Counted from the stretch's first letter, positions 52,943 to 61,789 are shown. The stretch is DNA of 64,000 bases from Bacillus coahuilensis m4-4 (GCF_000171615.1 NZ_ABFU01000013.3:2501-66500), one strand, 5' to 3'. Made by a program: numbers and translations. The notes: generated from the sequence alone by a model not told the origin.

Positions 52943-53329
52943 ATGATACATCTTAAGACCAACGACATAGTAAAAGAAACCCTGGAAAAATTTCCTCACA
53001 AAGTCAACGTAAAACTTGGAGATATTCTAAAAGAAAGAGGAATGACACAAGGTGACCTTCATCGGTTGACGGGATTACGAATTGCTACGATTAATGAATT
53101 GGTGCACTTCAAAAAAAAATCCTTCACTGTTGCTCATATTGTTACCATTATGATAGCACTTAGAATTTGGGATATCCGAGATTTAATTGAAATTCAGTTT
53201 GACGATGAGGTTGTCGAGTACTTCAAAAAAGAGAGAAGCATTATGATTAGCGGGCTTACACAAGACCTAATGAACGTAATGGAAGAAAACTCAGAACGTC
53301 TAAACAAGGTGAAAGAACCTGTTTCATAA
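52943..53329 (+). CDS. XRE-type helix-turn-helix regulator
   Basis: A 128-residue protein. The helix-turn-helix covers residues 25-75: LGDILKERGMTQGDLHRLTG and LRIATINELVHFKKKSFTVA, followed by HIVTIMIALRIWDIRDLIEI. The C-terminal third (EYFKKERSIMISGLTQDLMN) is a short helical tail. ATG 52943 follows AAGAGGGGGAAACG. It is a single gene with its own weak terminator. Its targets are unknown; autoregulation is common in this family. Confidence 0.85.
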   Translation: MIHLKTNDIVKETLEKFPHKVNVKLGDILKERGMTQGDLHRLTGLRIATINELVHFKKKSFTVAHIVTIMIALRIWDIRDLIEIQFDDEVVEYFKKERSIMISGLTQDLMNVMEENSERLNKVKEPVS

Positions 53330-53341
53330 AAGGTGAGCTGC

Positions 53342-53376
53342 TGCACATGTGATAATGTGTCGGTTTTTTTGTTTTT
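53342..53376 (+). terminator. Weak terminator after the XRE regulator
   Basis: Short stem CACATG / ATGTGTC with loop TGATA, followed by GGTTTTTTTG. Confidence 0.55.
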
Positions 53377-53443
53377 ATGGGGATTCTCTTAGAAGAATAA
53401 ATAAAGGGAAACGTATCCTAAATGAAACTTTCAGAAAAGGTGA

Positions 53444-53472
53444 TTGACAAGAGAAAGAGAATCGTATAAAGT
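53444..53472 (+). promoter_or_regulatory. Promoter of the T-box operon
   Basis: TTGACA (53444-53449) is perfect; the -10 is either TATAAA (53465-53470, 15-bp spacer) or TAAAGT (53467-53472, 17-bp spacer). It lies about 60 nt upstream of T-box stem I. Confidence 0.6.
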
Positions 53473-53529
53473 GTACTTAATAAACAAAACGCTTTAACGC
53501 TTAAAAGCGTGTTGGTATAAAAGCGGAAA

Positions 53530-53768
53530 AGTGAAAGAATGTCTGGAATAGAATAATAGAGTAGCAGTATAGCTAGTAGTGAACAAGTGAGCAGTATGTA
53601 GAGACTGAATGGTTGGTGAAAATTCAGGCAGCTTGGGATATGAAGTACACTGTACGCAAGAAGCTACTTTTTGATAAGTGGATTAGATGTTGTAGTCTAA
53701 TCAAGTTGGGTGGTACCGCGGAGCCTCTTCGTCCCTTCATATATAGGGATGGAGAGGCTTTTTTGTAT
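53530..53768 (+). promoter_or_regulatory. T-box riboswitch with tyrosine (UAC) specifier
   Basis: Stem I base pairs GTAGCAG (53561-53567, one bulge) with CTGTAC (53650-53655). The distal stem CTGAAT / ATTCAG (53605-53610, 53622-53627) closes the conserved GGTTGGTGAAA loop. The T-box proper, GGGTGGTACCGCGG (53708-53721), is followed by the terminator GCCTCTTC...GAGAGGC plus TTTTTT (53722-53768). Directly above the basal stem the specifier loop reads GAAG-TAC-A: TAC (53646-53648) followed by the expected purine. TGGT in the T-box bulge complements ACCA, fitting a tRNA with discriminator A such as tRNA(Tyr). Uncharged tRNA(Tyr) should therefore switch on the two genes downstream. Confidence 0.85.
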
Positions 53769-53794
53769 TCAAAAAAAGAAAGGAGATGGTGGTT

Positions 53795-54924
53795 GTGGCT
53801 ATGTCACTTGATATGATTCCATTACATTTTAAACGACGAACTTTTGAGCATCAGCTTGAAGAGATCAATCAATTTGTTGAAAAGAGGAAAGGGAACTATT
53901 ATGGTATGTTCCATGAGAAGCCATTTCCTTTAGATGTAATCAAGACCTTAATTCACACAGCAGGCACTGCTCCGTCTGGGGCGAATCAACAGCCTTGGAC
54001 ATATGTATTGGTAGAAGATGAACGACTGAGAGAATGCATTGGAGAACTAGCGAGAGAGAACGAACGTGTTCAAGATATCTTAGCAGCACCTTACGTTGTA
54101 GCCTTAATGAAGCAAAAGCATGGAGAAGATAAAGGAACAAAAAAATCAAGCATTATTATCCAAATGAGTCATGCGCTATAAGTGCTGGTTTTTTCCTTAG
54201 TGCGATTGAACAAGTTGGATTACGATACAAGATGATGGGGCGTATAAAAGGACTAGAAGAGATCCTCGGTTGCCCCCCTAAAGAAGAGCATTTTCTGTTA
54301 TTTGGGATCGGCCAAGATAGAGAAACGGAACGTATCCCAGTCCAAGAGTTAACTCGCCTGTCATCTTCGTATTACGAAAGAATGAAAAAAAGAAGAAATA
54401 TCCGAGACTTTTCATCTGAACCAGTTCCAGCTGAATTAATTGAAAAGGCGATTTCTGCTATTCCTACATCCTCTCACTATCATTTTGAATGGGTATCAGA
54501 TGACCATAGAAAGCAAGAGATTCGAAACAGAGCAGAAGCAGAAGAAAAGAAATTTTATGAAGAGCGCATTACAGAAGAGTGGAAAGATGTATTGAAGCCC
54601 CTCGGTACAAACTGGCAGAAAGAACATATAACAGATGCTCCTCATATTATCGTTCCCTTTAAAAAGCGGGGGAGCGAAAACGATGATATTAGTTCATTTA
54701 TTCTGACAGGAATAGAAGTAGGGGTGTTTCTTTCAGCTATACATCACGGGGGATTATGTTCCCTCACTCATACACCAAGCCCTATGACGTTTATAAGAGA
54801 TTGCTTGGAACGACCAAAACAAGAAATGCCTATTGTGTTACTGCCTATTGGATATCCTAAAGAAGATTGTGTGGTACCAAATATTCATAAAAAACCAATA
54901 AACGAGATTCTCGTTATTTTATAA
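53795..54924 (+). CDS. Two-domain nitroreductase-fold flavoprotein related to iodotyrosine deiodinase, frameshifted
   Basis: Joined, the protein has ~375 residues: two tandem nitroreductase-fold halves. The N-half has the FMN-loop TAGTAPSGANQQPW (from 53957) but no RRxxR motif. The C-half has RRNIR (54391-54405) but no APSGA. The C-half also has Glu, Tyr and Lys (codons 54544, 54556, 54619) at the family's lid spacing, Tyr and Lys 21 residues apart in FYEERI...TNWQKEH. In mammalian iodotyrosine deiodinase (recalled, not aligned by program) that triad grips the amino-acid end of halotyrosine. The C-terminus LLPIGYPKEDCVVPNIHKKP is also deiodinase-like. One base missing near 54173-54177 breaks the frame. 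Start GTG 53795 or ATG 53801, after AAAGGAGATGG. A T-box with Tyr specifier precedes; a permease follows. A flavin reductase of another substrate is the alternative. Confidence 0.75.
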
Positions 54925-54942
54925 AGAAAGAAGGATGAGAAC

Positions 54943-56274
54943 ATGTCATCAGGATTAAAAAGAGATTTAAATAAATGGCACGGCTTTGCATTAATGATTG
55001 GTGGAATGATTGGAGCTGGGATTTTCGTTGTCACAGGAGAAGCTGGTGCGACAGCAGGTCCATCTGTCCCGTTCGGATATGTTGTTTTATTACCCATTTT
55101 ATTATCATCGGCACTCGCTTACCTCATATTCTTAAGCACACCACTTGGACAAGGACCAGGAGGGGCATATGTTCATATTAGCCAAACCTTCAAAAGTAAA
55201 TTCGCAGGATTCTTCTTCATGTGGTTCCAATTCATTGCCTTACTAGGCGTTATGGCCATTATGGCTCTATCATTCGGAGAGTATATAGTGGGAGTGTTTG
55301 GATTTGGCAACGTAACCGTCCTAGCTACCGTGATGATTCTCGTATTCTACGTACTCAATGTAATAGGTGTAAAATGGTTTGGTAAAATTCAGATGTGGAT
55401 GTCCATTGTATTATTCGTAGCCATCATCCTCCTAGTCGTACCAGGATTATTTGCTATTGAAACATCTAACTTCACTCCGATGTTACCAAATGGAATTAAA
55501 GGGTTTTTAGCCATCTTACCGTCTTTATTCTTTGCTTACTTTGGTTTTGAACAGCTTGCTCAAGCTGGTGGAGAAATGGAAGACCCGCAAAAATCTATGC
55601 CGAGAACAATGATTATCGGTAGTATTGCGACAGTTATTATATATTTCCTAGTATCTTTTGTGGCATTCGGAGTTATACCGTACGATCAACTAGCTGCATC
55701 GCAAAGCGCAATGACAGACGTAGCCGCTGTCTACTTACCAGCATGGGGTAAATGGATTGTAACCATCGGAATTATTATGGCATTTGCTACAACGTTGAAC
55801 TCACTTGTTATGGTCGTTTCTCGAATGATGTTTGTTTTTGCTGAAGAGGATATTTTCCCTAAAATGTTTAGCAGAGTCCATAAAACAACGGGTACACCCG
55901 TATTAGCCATTACGATCAATACGATTGTATCTCTTTTATTAATTTGGACTGGAACAGTTGATTACCTTATTACTATGGCACTTCAAGGAATGTTCCTTAT
56001 GTACATCGGTCACTCAGCTAGTATGCTCGCTCTACCATTTGTTCGTAAAGAGCTATTTGAATCAGCATTAATTCAACCAAAGATTCCTTTAATTATAGTG
56101 TGTGGAATCTTCTCTCTTAGTGTATTAGTGTACTTTAGCTACTCCTTAATCTTGTCTGTTTTACCATTATTAAGTGTTTGGGCGTTAGTAGGTATCGCCA
56201 TTTATATGACACGTAAAGTAATGAAAAAAGATTTAGTCTTGAAGCCAGTGATTGAGGCGAAAAAGACTGTCTAA
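54943..56274 (+). CDS. APC family amino-acid permease
   Basis: A 443-residue protein with about twelve membrane helices. The first helix carries the APC substrate motif MIGGMIGAGIFVVTGEAGAT; LPSLFFAYFGFEQLAQAGGE is the helix-6 signature. ATG 54943 follows AAGAAAGAAGGATGAGAAC, 18 nt after the flavoprotein gene, so both are governed by the tyrosine T-box. By context it should import tyrosine or a tyrosine-like compound. Sequence alone cannot separate tyrosine from other aromatic or branched substrates. Confidence 0.88.
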   Translation: MSSGLKRDLNKWHGFALMIGGMIGAGIFVVTGEAGATAGPSVPFGYVVLLPILLSSALAYLIFLSTPLGQGPGGAYVHISQTFKSKFAGFFFMWFQFIALLGVMAIMALSFGEYIVGVFGFGNVTVLATVMILVFYVLNVIGVKWFGKIQMWMSIVLFVAIILLVVPGLFAIETSNFTPMLPNGIKGFLAILPSLFFAYFGFEQLAQAGGEMEDPQKSMPRTMIIGSIATVIIYFLVSFVAFGVIPYDQLAASQSAMTDVAAVYLPAWGKWIVTIGIIMAFATTLNSLVMVVSRMMFVFAEEDIFPKMFSRVHKTTGTPVLAITINTIVSLLLIWTGTVDYLITMALQGMFLMYIGHSASMLALPFVRKELFESALIQPKIPLIIVCGIFSLSVLVYFSYSLILSVLPLLSVWALVGIAIYMTRKVMKKDLVLKPVIEAKKTV

Positions 56275-56285
56275 AAATCATAAAT

Positions 56286-56316
56286 TGAACCCGGTGCCTT
56301 GTGGTACCGGGTTTTA
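56286..56316 (+). terminator. Terminator of the T-box operon
   Basis: Stem AACCCGGTGCC / GGTACCGGGTT with loop TTGT, followed by TTTATA. Confidence 0.85.
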
Positions 56317-56382
56317 TATGGGGGAAGGGAGTGGGTGCGGGTAAAAGATAGGTCTGAGTCCCGCGCTAGTCGTGTCGGAGGT

Positions 56383-56754
56383 GCACGCAAAGCGCTCTAG
56401 GCCGCACGCAAAGGAGGAAAAAGTGCACGCAAAAGGCCGGGGGCCACACGCAACAATCGGAAGTGCACGCAAGTGGGAGAACTCCGCACGCAAAGTGCTC
56501 GAATCCGCACGCAAAGAAGGGAAAAGTGCACGCAAAAGGCCGGGAGCCGTCCGCAAAAGTTGGAGGTGCACGCAAGTGGGAGAAATCCGCACGCAAAGCG
56601 CTCGAAGCCGCACGCAAAGGAGGAAAAAGTGCACGCAAAAGGCCGGGAGCCGCACGCAAAAGTCGGAAGTGCACGCAAGTGGGGGAACTCCGCACGCAAA
56701 GGAGGAAAAAGTGCACGCAAAAGGCTAGGAGCCGCACGCAAAAGGCAGCGACCC
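56383..56754. repeat. 21-bp periodic array, locus D (eighteen units)
   Basis: GCACGCAA-type cores start at 56383, 56404, 56425, 56446, 56465, 56486, 56507, 56528, 56549, 56568, 56589, 56610, 56631, 56652, 56671, 56692, 56713 and 56734. Spacing is 21 bp except for a 19-bp step that recurs before 56465, 56568 and 56671. The 19-bp steps are 103 bp apart, so five units form a 103-bp higher-order repeat; the last copy lacks one unit. The plus strand is purine-rich and T-poor. It occupies the convergent spacer between the permease and LCP genes. Chance frames on both strands stay open through it. Confidence 0.9.
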
Positions 56755-56789
56755 CCAAGCAATGAGGGCAACCACTAAACCACAAAAAA

Positions 56790-56836
56790 CACTTCCAAGC
56801 TCTAGTACTAGACTAAAACAAAGGAAGTGCCCTTCA
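56790..56836 (-). terminator. Terminator of the LCP gene
   Basis: On the minus strand CACTTCC...GGAAGTG encloses an inner TCTAGTACTAGA palindrome and is followed by TTTTTTG. It begins just after the LCP stop codon. Confidence 0.7.
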
Positions 56837-56840
56837 CTCA

Positions 56841-57785
56841 TTATTCTGTGATGCCCAAATGGCTTTTTAAGGTTGTTTGTACTTTTGTCATTTCTTCTTC
56901 TGGTACAATATACATCCATTTTCCATCAATGGTTTCGCCGTAACCATTTTCAATCGTAAAGTTTTCTAGCTTCTTCGCAGCATCGTGGTATTTCCCTTGG
57001 ATATCCACCATCTCTTCAAACGTTAGGTTCGTTTTTACGTTATTACCAAGAGCATCGAAGATTCCTTGGAATTTCCAAAGAGATTGAACGCTTGCTCCTT
57101 CTTGAAGTACAGCATTAATAACTTCACGCTGACGGATTTGACGGCCGAAATCTCCTCTAGGATCTTCGTAGCGCATACGAGAAAAAGAAAGTGCTTCAGC
57201 ACCAGTTAATTCTAACTCTCCTTCTGGGAAGGAATAGCCGTCATAATTAAAGGAAAGATCATTATACACGGTTACTCCGCCAACAGCATCTACAATATCT
57301 TTAAATCCATCCATATTGACCTGAACAAAGTAATCAATTGGAATATCTAGCATATTTTCAATTGTGTCCATGGACATTTCGACTCCGCCGAATGCGTAAG
57401 CATGGTTAATTTTATCTTTATAGCCTTTTCCGATAATTTCTGTATAAGTGTCACGGGGAATGCTGAGCATTTTTGTAGATTGCTGCTCCGGATTGACGGT
57501 TAGGACGATCATTGTATCAGATCGACCACTATCTCCTTCACGCTCATCGACGCCAAGTAATAATACGGAAAACGGTTCTTGTTTTTGAAAGTTTAGTTCT
57601 TCTGTACGACGCTCTGATACACGTTCAGTTGGCGTATGCATTTTTTCTATTGAAGATGAAAAGGATTGGTATATCACAAAGAGGTATACGAACACTCCTA
57701 GTAAAATCAGTCCAATGATACTAAGGAAGATTTTCAGTCCTCTACCTTTACGTTTTTTTCTAGAATTTAAGCGGTCGCTTCGCAT
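56841..57785 (-). CDS. LytR-CpsA-Psr (LCP) family cell-wall glycopolymer ligase
   Basis: A 314-residue protein that attaches teichoic acid or other glycopolymers from the lipid carrier to peptidoglycan. A basic cytoplasmic N-terminus (RKKRKGRG) precedes one membrane helix (residues 18-40); the extracellular LCP domain follows. Signatures: FSVLLLGVDEREGDSGRSDT, KMLSIPRDTYTEI, INHAYAFGGVEM and SFSRMRYEDPRGDFGRQIRQ, with the pyrophosphate-binding Arg and Asp residues. It corresponds to the TagT/TagU group. Start ATG 57785 lies after GAGGGGAAAGAACCT. Confidence 0.92.
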   Translation of the reverse strand: MRSDRLNSRKKRKGRGLKIFLSIIGLILLGVFVYLFVIYQSFSSSIEKMHTPTERVSERRTEELNFQKQEPFSVLLLGVDEREGDSGRSDTMIVLTVNPEQQSTKMLSIPRDTYTEIIGKGYKDKINHAYAFGGVEMSMDTIENMLDIPIDYFVQVNMDGFKDIVDAVGGVTVYNDLSFNYDGYSFPEGELELTGAEALSFSRMRYEDPRGDFGRQIRQREVINAVLQEGASVQSLWKFQGIFDALGNNVKTNLTFEEMVDIQGKYHDAAKKLENFTIENGYGETIDGKWMYIVPEEEMTKVQTTLKSHLGITE

Positions 57786-58133
57786 AGGTTCTTTCCCCTC
57801 ATGTTAGTGTTGTTATTTTATAAAACATTCAATATCCTTAAATATACTACAAATTTTAACAAAATCATACATATATAAATTTCCTTTTTCGCTAAATTAA
57901 GAGTAGGATAGAGGAGAGTGACAAGTTTAAGCTGTGGGCATATAGTGTAGAATAGATGTAGTTTTTCGCTAAAAGAATAGTTTCTTCCTATATAGGGTAG
58001 AAAGAGAGTAACGAAATAATTTAATAAGTTATACTAGCATTTTTACACAAAAAGGTGTATGATACTTTTTTGTTAAGAAGTGTAAATGAATTATTTTTAT
58101 AGATTAAATTTTTGTAAAGTAGGATGATGGAGA
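57786..58133. other. Divergent intergenic region between LCP and dgkB
   Basis: No gene. It must hold promoters in both directions, but I cannot fix them. A small hairpin TACAC-AAAAAG-GTGTA (58044-58059) followed by TACTTTTTTG stands 75 nt before dgkB and may be a leader element. Confidence 0.4.
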
Positions 58134-59060
58134 ATGAAACGAGCGCGAATAATTTATAATCCAACTTCCGGTCGAGAATTGTTTAAAAAGCACTTACCAG
58201 AGGTGTTATACAAACTAGAGCGTGCAGGTTTTGAAACGTCCACTCATGCAACAGAGTGTGAAGGAGACGGTACAAAAGCTGCTCAAATTGCAGTAGAACG
58301 CCGCTACGATCTTGTGATCGCTGCGGGTGGAGATGGTACATTAAACGAAGTCATTAATGGACTCGCTAACCAAGAATATAGACCAAAACTAGGGATTATC
58401 CCAATGGGTACAACAAATGATTTCGCAAGAGCTCTTCATATACCGAAAGACATTCAAGAAGCTTGTAATGTGATTATTAAGGGTGATACAGTTCCAATCG
58501 ACCTTGGAAGAATGAACGAAAAGTATTTTATTAATATTGCTGGTGGTGGAAGCTTGACGGAGCTTACATACGAAGTTCCAAGCAAACTGAAAACCATGTT
58601 AGGTCAGCTAGCCTATTACTTAAAAGGAATTGAGATGCTGCCTTCATTAAAATCCATGCCACTTTATCTAGAATACGATGACGAGGTATTTGAAGGAGAA
58701 GCGATGCTATTTTTAGTAGGGCTAACCAATTCAGTTGGAGGTTTTGAAAAATTAGCACCTGAAGCTTCTATTAATGATGGATACTTTTCACTATTAATTT
58801 TGAAGAAGTGTAATCTAGCTGAACTTGTACGAATTGCCTCAGCGGCGCTAAGAGGAGAGCACTTAAATGACCCTCTTGTGATTTCCACAAAAGCAAAACG
58901 GATCAAAGCTACTTCCGGTGGAAAAGTTCAATTAAATCTAGACGGAGAGTTTGGTGGATTATTGCCTGCTGAATTCGAATGTATGTATCGTCACCTAGAT
59001 GTGTATGCACCTTTAGATAAAATTCGTCCACAAGACCGTGTGGACCTTGAAAACGAATAG
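58134..59060 (+). CDS. dgkB: Diacylglycerol kinase (DagK/YegS family)
   Basis: A 308-residue soluble lipid kinase that recycles diacylglycerol, released by lipoteichoic-acid synthesis, to phosphatidic acid. Signatures: RARIIYNPTSGRELFKKHLP, the nucleotide-binding VIAAGGDGTLNEVINGLAN, and LGIIPMGTTNDFARALHIP. The C-terminal DGEFGG-type metal site is present. ATG 58134 follows GATGATGGAGA. It precedes rlmCD, as in B. subtilis. Confidence 0.97.
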   Translation: MKRARIIYNPTSGRELFKKHLPEVLYKLERAGFETSTHATECEGDGTKAAQIAVERRYDLVIAAGGDGTLNEVINGLANQEYRPKLGIIPMGTTNDFARALHIPKDIQEACNVIIKGDTVPIDLGRMNEKYFINIAGGGSLTELTYEVPSKLKTMLGQLAYYLKGIEMLPSLKSMPLYLEYDDEVFEGEAMLFLVGLTNSVGGFEKLAPEASINDGYFSLLILKKCNLAELVRIASAALRGEHLNDPLVISTKAKRIKATSGGKVQLNLDGEFGGLLPAEFECMYRHLDVYAPLDKIRPQDRVDLENE

Positions 59061-59071
59061 ATAGTGTGGGG

Positions 59072-59104
59072 GAAAGCTGTTGGCGACTGCAACAGCTTTT
59101 TCTC
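59072..59104 (+). terminator. Terminator of dgkB
   Basis: Stem AAAGCTGTT / AACAGCTTT with loop GGCGACTGC, followed by TTCTC. Confidence 0.75.
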
Positions 59105-59162
59105 GTGCTTATGACTATGGTACAATCAAACGAGTGAAACTGAACGAAAAGGAAGGAATCTG

Positions 59163-60533
59163 ATGTCAACTATTCCTGTAAAGAAGAATGATTATATAGA
59201 AGAAGTGTATATTGAAGACCTCACTCACGATGGAAATGGTGTAGCGAAAATTGATGGCTATCCATTATTCATTCCTGATGTATTACCTGGTGAAACAACA
59301 AAGGTAAAAGTGGTCAAAACGACGAAAAAGTTTGGGTTTGGCCGTGTAATAGACCGACTAGAAGAAAGTCCCCATCGACAAGAGCCACCTTGTCCTATCT
59401 ATTCAGAGTGTGGGGGTTGTCAAATTCAGCATATGGATTATGAAGGACAGCTAAAAAGTAAAGGTAAGCATGTCAAGGATGTGATGGAACGCATTGGGAA
59501 AATTCAAAACGTTCCAGTGCATCCAGTGCTTGGAATGGATGACCCGTGGAGATATCGAAATAAAGCACAAGTTCCTGTTGGTATGAGACAAGGGGAGTTA
59601 GTTGCAGGATTCTTTGCAAAAGGAAGTCATGAAATAGTGGACATGCCTTATTGTATTATTCAACATAAGAAAAATGATGAAGTCGTCCAACTCGTTAAGG
59701 ACTCCTTTAAAAAATACGGGATACAGCCTTATGACGAAGAGAAACATCAAGGTGTAGTGCGCCATGTGATGGTACGGACGGGGCACAAGACCGGTGAGGT
59801 CATGGTTGTTCTGGTCACGAAGACATCCAAATTACCTTTTAAACAACAACTAGTAGAAGACCTAGTTCATCAGGTGGAAGGTTTAAAATCTATCGCTCAT
59901 AACATCAACTCTAAACGGACGAATGTCATAATGGGGGAAGAGACTCGGATTCTTTGGGGAGAGCGATATATTTATGATTATATAGGGGATGTCCGTTTTG
60001 CCATCTCGCCTCGCTCCTTTTACCAGGTGAATCCAGAGCAAACGAAGGTGTTGTATGACAAAGCATTAGAGTTTGCCGGATTAACGGGTAATGAAACAGT
60101 CATAGATGCGTATTGTGGAATAGGAACCATCTCTTTATTTCTTGCGGAACGTGCAAAACATGTATATGGTGTAGAAATCGTACCAGAGGCCATAGTAGAT
60201 GCGAAGCGAAATGCAGAATTAAATGGATTTACAAACGTTGAGTTTGAAGTAGGGCCAGCAGAGGATGTGATTCCTGCTTGGTATGACCGGGGAATAAAGG
60301 CAGATGTCCTTGTAGTCGATCCACCTCGAAAGGGCTGTGACGAAAAGCTACTAGATACGATCAAGAAGATGAAACCTGAAAAAGTGGTCTATGTTTCCTG
60401 TAACCCAGCAACACTAGCACGTGATTTGAAAGTATTACAAGAAGGTGGCTATTATACGGTAGAAATTCAGCCGGTTGATATGTTTCCTCAGACGATGCAC
60501 GTAGAAGCCGTTGCATTACTTGTTAGAAAATAG
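59163..60533 (+). CDS. rlmCD: 23S rRNA (uracil-5-)-methyltransferase, RlmCD type
   Basis: A 456-residue SAM-dependent RNA methyltransferase of the TrmA/RumA family. The N-terminal TRAM domain ([20 protein letters not shown]) is followed by the four-Cys Fe-S motif ([14 protein letters not shown]), the SAM site [29 protein letters not shown] and the catalytic cysteine in [15 protein letters not shown]. subtilis RlmCD (YefA) methylates two uridines of 23S rRNA and lies at the same place after dgkB. ATG 59163 follows AAGGAAGGAATCTG. Confidence 0.95.
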   Translation: MSTIPVKKNDYIEEVYIEDLTHDGNGVAKIDGYPLFIPDVLPGETTKVKVVKTTKKFGFGRVIDRLEESPHRQEPPCPIYSECGGCQIQHMDYEGQLKSKGKHVKDVMERIGKIQNVPVHPVLGMDDPWRYRNKAQVPVGMRQGELVAGFFAKGSHEIVDMPYCIIQHKKNDEVVQLVKDSFKKYGIQPYDEEKHQGVVRHVMVRTGHKTGEVMVVLVTKTSKLPFKQQLVEDLVHQVEGLKSIAHNINSKRTNVIMGEETRILWGERYIYDYIGDVRFAISPRSFYQVNPEQTKVLYDKALEFAGLTGNETVIDAYCGIGTISLFLAERAKHVYGVEIVPEAIVDAKRNAELNGFTNVEFEVGPAEDVIPAWYDRGIKADVLVVDPPRKGCDEKLLDTIKKMKPEKVVYVSCNPATLARDLKVLQEGGYYTVEIQPVDMFPQTMHVEAVALLVRK

Positions 60534-60563
60534 AGGGTATAGAATAGAAGGAGGCTCTTAAAG

Positions 60564-61088
60564 TTGGATAACAATGATATATTAATACGTTTACGATTCG
60601 CTTTAGATATTAAAAATACGGACATGGTAGAGATCTTCAAGCTTGGTGGCGTAGAGGTAACAAAAGAAGAAGTACTGAAGATTCTAACCAAAACCGAGGA
60701 CGAAGAGGCCGATTTCTCAGGGAAGATAATAGAGAATGAGGAACAAATTCGCTGCAATAATCGTATGTTTGAATCTTTTTTAAATGGACTCATCACGTTT
60801 AAAAGAGGAACGAAAGAAGTAAAGCCGGGACAAAAGGTGCAGCCGGACTATTCTATTCATAATCATGCGAGTATTAATAACGTGTTACTAAAGAAGGTTA
60901 AAATTGCTCTGTCTTTAACAGGTGAGGATATGCTGGATATTTTCCATGATGCGGGTGTGAATATGACAAAAGGTGAACTAGGTGATATGTTACGCAAAGA
61001 GGGTCACCGTAATTATAAGCCATGTGGAAACGGCTATGCTCGTAACTTTTTAAAGGGGTTAGCGATACAATATAGAGACGATGTGTAG
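60564..61088 (+). CDS. DUF1456 family protein, YehS-like
   Basis: A 174-residue protein made of two tandem DUF1456 repeats: DILIRLRFALDIKNTDMVEI and, at residue ~105, NNVLLKKVKIALSLTGEDML, each followed by a V-x-x-T-K-x-E/G turn. A conserved CNNRMFESFLNGLI precedes the linker. TTG 60564 follows AGAAGGAGGCTCTTAAAG. The family is widespread but uncharacterised. Confidence 0.9.
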   Translation: MDNNDILIRLRFALDIKNTDMVEIFKLGGVEVTKEEVLKILTKTEDEEADFSGKIIENEEQIRCNNRMFESFLNGLITFKRGTKEVKPGQKVQPDYSIHNHASINNVLLKKVKIALSLTGEDMLDIFHDAGVNMTKGELGDMLRKEGHRNYKPCGNGYARNFLKGLAIQYRDDV

Positions 61089-61091
61089 GAG

Positions 61092-61125
61092 GAGAGCCTG
61101 TTAGATGACAGGCTCTCTTTTTATG
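61092..61125 (+). terminator. Terminator between DUF1456 and HAD genes
   Basis: Stem GAGAGCCTGT / ACAGGCTCTC with loop TAGATG, followed by TTTTTATG. The convergent HAD gene ends within its T tract. Confidence 0.88.
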
Positions 61126-61789
61126 CAAAAATTGACCACTGATTTTCTTCTGCAATCTTCATCATGTCTTCTCTTGGGTTCACCACGATTGGATGAGTGA
61201 CATATTGGAGTAGTGGAATGTCACTGGCGCTATCGGCGTAGGCCCAAATTTCATGTTCGTCTTCTGTTATTTGTAAATTTTGCTCTTCTATCCACTGTAG
61301 CAGTGCTTTCACTTTTAGATCACCATTAATAATATCGCCGAGTTCTCCTGTACAATCTCCCGAGCTTGAAAACAGTAATTCTGTACTTAGCACATGAGCA
61401 TTAATCTCCCACTCTTTTACAAAGGCTCGTAGAAAGGGTTGAAGTGCTCCAGATAATATAATGACGGTATCTCCTTTTGCCTCGTGCTGACGAACGGTAT
61501 GTATGAGACTGTGGTGTACATCTTCTTTTCCGTGATCTACTAGGATTTGAAAGAATTCGTCAAGCTCGTGGGTGCTCTTTCCTTTGAAGGCTCTAGCGAA
61601 GGATCTAAAAAACTCATGACGAAATCGATCTTTGCCTTTGACTACTCCAATAGCCACTGCTTTACCAAGGCCTGTTACAACTCCAACCCACTGAAGCGGA
61701 GTAAACGTTGCTTTCCCGACTTGTATCATCGTTTTCATAGAATTTCCATGGTACAATGTTCCGTCAAAATCAACCGTTACGATAGCCAT
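61121..61789 (-). CDS. HAD-superfamily hydrolase (subfamily IB-like)
   Basis: A 222-residue phosphatase-type protein. Motif I is VTVDFDGTLYHGNS with the nucleophilic and acid Asp, motif II is VIILSGALQPFLRAF, and motif IV is AYADSASDIPLLQY. It resembles the HAD-IB group that includes phosphoserine phosphatase-like and CicA-like enzymes. The substrate is unknown. Start ATG 61789 lies after GAGAGGTGTAAGAGCA. Confidence 0.88.
   Translation of the reverse strand: MAIVTVDFDGTLYHGNSMKTMIQVGKATFTPLQWVGVVTGLGKAVAIGVVKGKDRFRHEFFRSFARAFKGKSTHELDEFFQILVDHGKEDVHHSLIHTVRQHEAKGDTVIILSGALQPFLRAFVKEWEINAHVLSTELLFSSSGDCTGELGDIINGDLKVKALLQWIEEQNLQITEDEHEIWAYADSASDIPLLQYVTHPIVVNPREDMMKIAEENQWSIFA

Noticed and set aside
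53613-53816. 67-codon frame between the XRE and flavoprotein genes
   Set aside because: It runs through the T-box leader, including the antiterminator and terminator.
56383-56754. CRISPR array
   Set aside because: Repeats are only ~8 bp, the spacing is 21 bp, the 'spacers' recur in fixed order, and no cas gene is present.
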